A DNA stretch of 7,279 bases from Spirochaetaceae bacterium (GTDB lineage Bacteria; Spirochaetota; Spirochaetia; Treponematales; Breznakiellaceae): assembly GCA_031268255.1 (NCBI GenBank), contig JAIRXO010000245.1, positions 1 through 7,279 on the forward strand, written 5' to 3'. The position numbers and the translations under genes are program-made. The first letter of the stretch is position 1, and the number at the start of each line of letters is the position of its first letter. The notes under the pieces are model-generated. The model searched no databases. It saw nothing but the letters and a program-made list of their open reading frames with translations, and had not been told where the DNA came from. This document shows, piece by piece, positions 6,101 to 7,279 of this stretch.

Positions 6101-7279
6101 TCAAGGATTCCTCATCCCTGTACCTTGACGCTGAAATTCCCGGTAACCTTTTCAGTTCTGACCAGTGGCACAGGGTCGAAATCAAATATGGCGGGGGCGC
6201 TCAGGGCGTTTCGGTAAACGGCGCGGCGGCCCCATCCGCTTCTGTCCATTACCGTCCGCCGCGCTCCGATCCGGCCGAATCGGATGAGTCGGCCGGGAGG
6301 ACCATGTATATGGCCGTGTACCTTATTCCGGCAGGAGGAACAGGCAGCTTTTCCATTGACGAAATAGCCCTTGAGGACTCAAAGCCCTATTACCGGGGCA
6401 ATCTGGGGCTTTCCGCTTCCTGGTCCAGGGACGGGGCGGTCCTCGTTATGGGGGAAAGGACTATAGTCTCCAATCTCAGCGCGGAAACAGCCCTGGAAAG
6501 TTCTGTAAGGGGAAGGCCGGACTCTGCCGGGCCGGAACTCAAGGCGGCCCTGCAAAGCCGTTCCTCGACAAAGTTTACGCTTTTAGGGGCCCGTCTCGGC
6601 GGGGAACTCCGCCTCCTGGTAGGTGAAGAACAGCATCTCTGGCAGGCAGGTCACAGCGTGGAAAAAAGTTTCGGCCCCCTTGCCCTGCGGGAATCCTTTA
6701 ACTCAGGACCGGCGGACAAAAGGCTGCGTCATGAATTTTCTCTCGGTTATGTTGACCGCTTGAGAACCCAGGCCGCTTCGGTCATTGACTACCAGAACCA
6801 GGACCTTCTGCGGAACTGGAGTCTTGGCACGGGCTACCAGTTTCTTAACGACCGTTCCCTCCGCGTTGACGCCGACATTGACTGGCAATGGCGCGAGCGC
6901 GATGGAGAACCGGAGGACTGGCTTAACAATTACGGAACAGGATGGACGGAAAGCGTCTTTCTCATGAAGCCCGACAGCGGCCAGGGCATCAGGGCGCGGA
7001 GAACCCACGGCGTGTTCACCGGCTCCCTCACAAAAAACCCCGTGGGCCTTTCCCTGGGCGCCGAAGGCGCCTCTGATTTCAACCTCGTACAGGCCATTGC
7101 CACTGAGGACAGCCGGGGGAGGCTTGAGTTTCCCTTCCGCTTCGGTACTGTCCAGGGAAACACAGGTTTCCGCCGTTCCTTTTACCGCAGCCTTGACTAT
7201 ATGGGAATTTCCGGCAGCCTGGGCATAGAGGATGACCTGGCCAACTACGCCGAAAGCCTCGCCGTTTCGGCGCCGCTCT
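3175..7279 (+). CDS. Giant beta-rich exported protein, probable outer-membrane or surface protein (3' end beyond window)
   Basis: The frame is open from ATG 3175 to the right edge, at least 1,368 codons, with no stop seen. TAA at 3154 and the absence of other start codons in between fix ATG 3175 as the earliest start. A signal peptide has a long arginine-rich n-region (residues 1-27), a hydrophobic core GVLFLCLL (29-36) and likely cleavage after LA or LAA at 42-43. The mature part is rich in Gly, Ser, Asp and aromatic residues with alternating beta strands. Residues about 483-538 look Ig-like (VVPGSIHVYREG at 495 onward, then a TISLETPPG strand). About 723-870 and 882-1072 look like two jelly-roll modules; the second carries a LamG/CBM-type signature (W998-H-R-V, VSVNG at 1012-1016, SIDEIALED near 1060-1068). 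From about 1076 the sequence resembles repeated amphipathic outer-membrane strands. No Shine-Dalgarno precedes the start. The family is not recognised with certainty; a SprA-like translocon architecture is one speculative reading. There is no catalytic motif. Confidence 0.85.
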   Translation, partial: MVVLRSRQDRYIRFYLRSSFASRLFRRLGVLFLCLLSTAPLAAQEAGTPSAEELETLTGFIREEDRAELFSYKIGDSDVSLDVSGFWKGSLSLNWGLSHSNLGFEAVSPDSPLLFTQEADITLSLWIRDRWFLEASFLDDYDVNTYRAGYQGLDGETIQYVGIGNTGLDFPVFPYLDLGGDAPGNFGVYGRFGSSELAVHSLLRLDMAAREERVWVGNRERTFENVPAQGNQRGRWFTLPSENISGSIDVYIEDRNGAYSGGDGRRYRAALPSEYAASSHYGIVELKSEASGRVAVVYGPATAASYDADMGTGFYSVASGFLGKVQAAFNQNPPPVISLADYPQPGQDDHALLKTAANRPGTITLNGTNALVIYEPGTFSPFEGRNRYTAPSSASEDAALIYPSSGSHYQGYSLYTLRDSGIPELSIEAPSAASRQVYELLKDGKAGYRDAERRWPLADMYPEIYLPGHSQPARDLAVRFTNYGSSSSLVLGSDVVPGSIHVYREGLEDPRFSFDERNGTISLETPPGFNELVRVSYLKRSDMTRDGSLAAGLGAVWTPGEKFRTAAALGLRWNLNASGDAYSEAGVSNPGTVGFSSLASWEDEHFRTKLTLGLGMEQPDTTGLYRVAGMEGAQLEWPYNSRDSFTSLAPSLTAAVTAIQTSIPGTPAFTLANRALLVYRNYRETGPLGGSSLKSISSSAPVVSSMEGPYPARDDGSDTVILAAEFSLDPGQIWTGFETPLQGLGANLENAGSVTVPLRLYGFSFPLPPSLRILVQFGPLRDKDNFSGENPSLIVEQLVYDSSSADPGLSAITTSLQSGNWVHIALNLSPEDREKIGAANYMRILIAHDGLSSLDGRVLAGPLMVRGSTLRPMGVTTSGEVISVFSSGKVSAMEVPDTTLRTAFRDEIDRFHPGSASQRVLKVDYEGISAGEGAGVDGRYSAIPFADYEKLVFYYKAPVVTGTVLHVAAGPGPEALKDSSSLYLDAEIPGNLFSSDQWHRVEIKYGGGAQGVSVNGAAAPSASVHYRPPRSDPAESDESAGRTMYMAVYLIPAGGTGSFSIDEIALEDSKPYYRGNLGLSASWSRDGAVLVMGERTIVSNLSAETALESSVRGRPDSAGPELKAALQSRSSTKFTLLGARLGGELRLLVGEEQHLWQAGHSVEKSFGPLALRESFNSGPADKRLRHEFSLGYVDRLRTQAASVIDYQNQDLLRNWSLGTGYQFLNDRSLRVDADIDWQWRERDGEPEDWLNNYGTGWTESVFLMKPDSGQGIRARRTHGVFTGSLTKNPVGLSLGAEGASDFNLVQAIATEDSRGRLEFPFRFGTVQGNTGFRRSFYRSLDYMGISGSLGIEDDLANYAESLAVSAPL

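Noticed and set aside
1..7279. CRISPR array, tRNA, rRNA, transposase or integron attC sites
   Set aside because: No regularly spaced direct repeats, cloverleaf, transposase motifs or attC core sites were seen on either strand.

Overview
The window looks like a G+C-rich chromosome segment from a spirochete, most likely a treponeme-type member of the Spirochaetia. This is an inference from three things: a lipoprotein with a loose spirochete-style lipobox, the style of the large surface/outer-membrane-like protein, and an intergenic cluster of long perfect inverted repeats. No rRNA, tRNA or other hard taxonomic marker is present.

Layout. Positions 1-220 hold no convincing gene. They contain a run of four clear inverted repeats (the first followed by a T-run, so possibly the terminator of a gene to the left), a weaker fifth, and then start signals for the first gene. 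Positions 221-2266 (+) encode a 681-residue polytopic membrane protein. Its extracytoplasmic N-terminal half looks like an M28-type aminopeptidase fold that has lost the metal ligands; about eight membrane helices and a C-terminal extracytoplasmic domain follow. Its start is odd: a 4-codon ORF with a good Shine-Dalgarno overlaps the GTG start in the other frame.

Tail-to-tail with it, 12 bp away, is a two-gene minus-strand unit: a small DUF503/YlxP-family protein (2854-3141) followed by a 187-residue lipoprotein (2279-2842), with 11 bp between them and a good ribosome binding site for the lipoprotein.

Divergent from that pair, beginning at 3175 and running off the right edge, is a very large ORF (at least 1,368 codons). 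It has a signal peptide, a long beta-rich periplasmic or surface region with Ig-like and jelly-roll/LamG-like modules, and a C-terminal part that reads like outer-membrane beta-barrel strands. The divergent start region is only about 33 bp and carries a perfect AGTATACT palindrome that gives a TATACT -10 hexamer on both strands. This suggests one symmetric bidirectional promoter making almost leaderless transcripts both ways.

How the genes relate. All except DUF503/YlxP are predicted to be exported or membrane proteins (inner-membrane pseudo-peptidase, lipoprotein, giant outer-membrane or surface protein). A shared envelope role is possible but is only inferred from adjacency. The most promising candidates for something undescribed are the giant beta-rich protein, the degenerate M28-membrane fusion, and the symmetric promoter.
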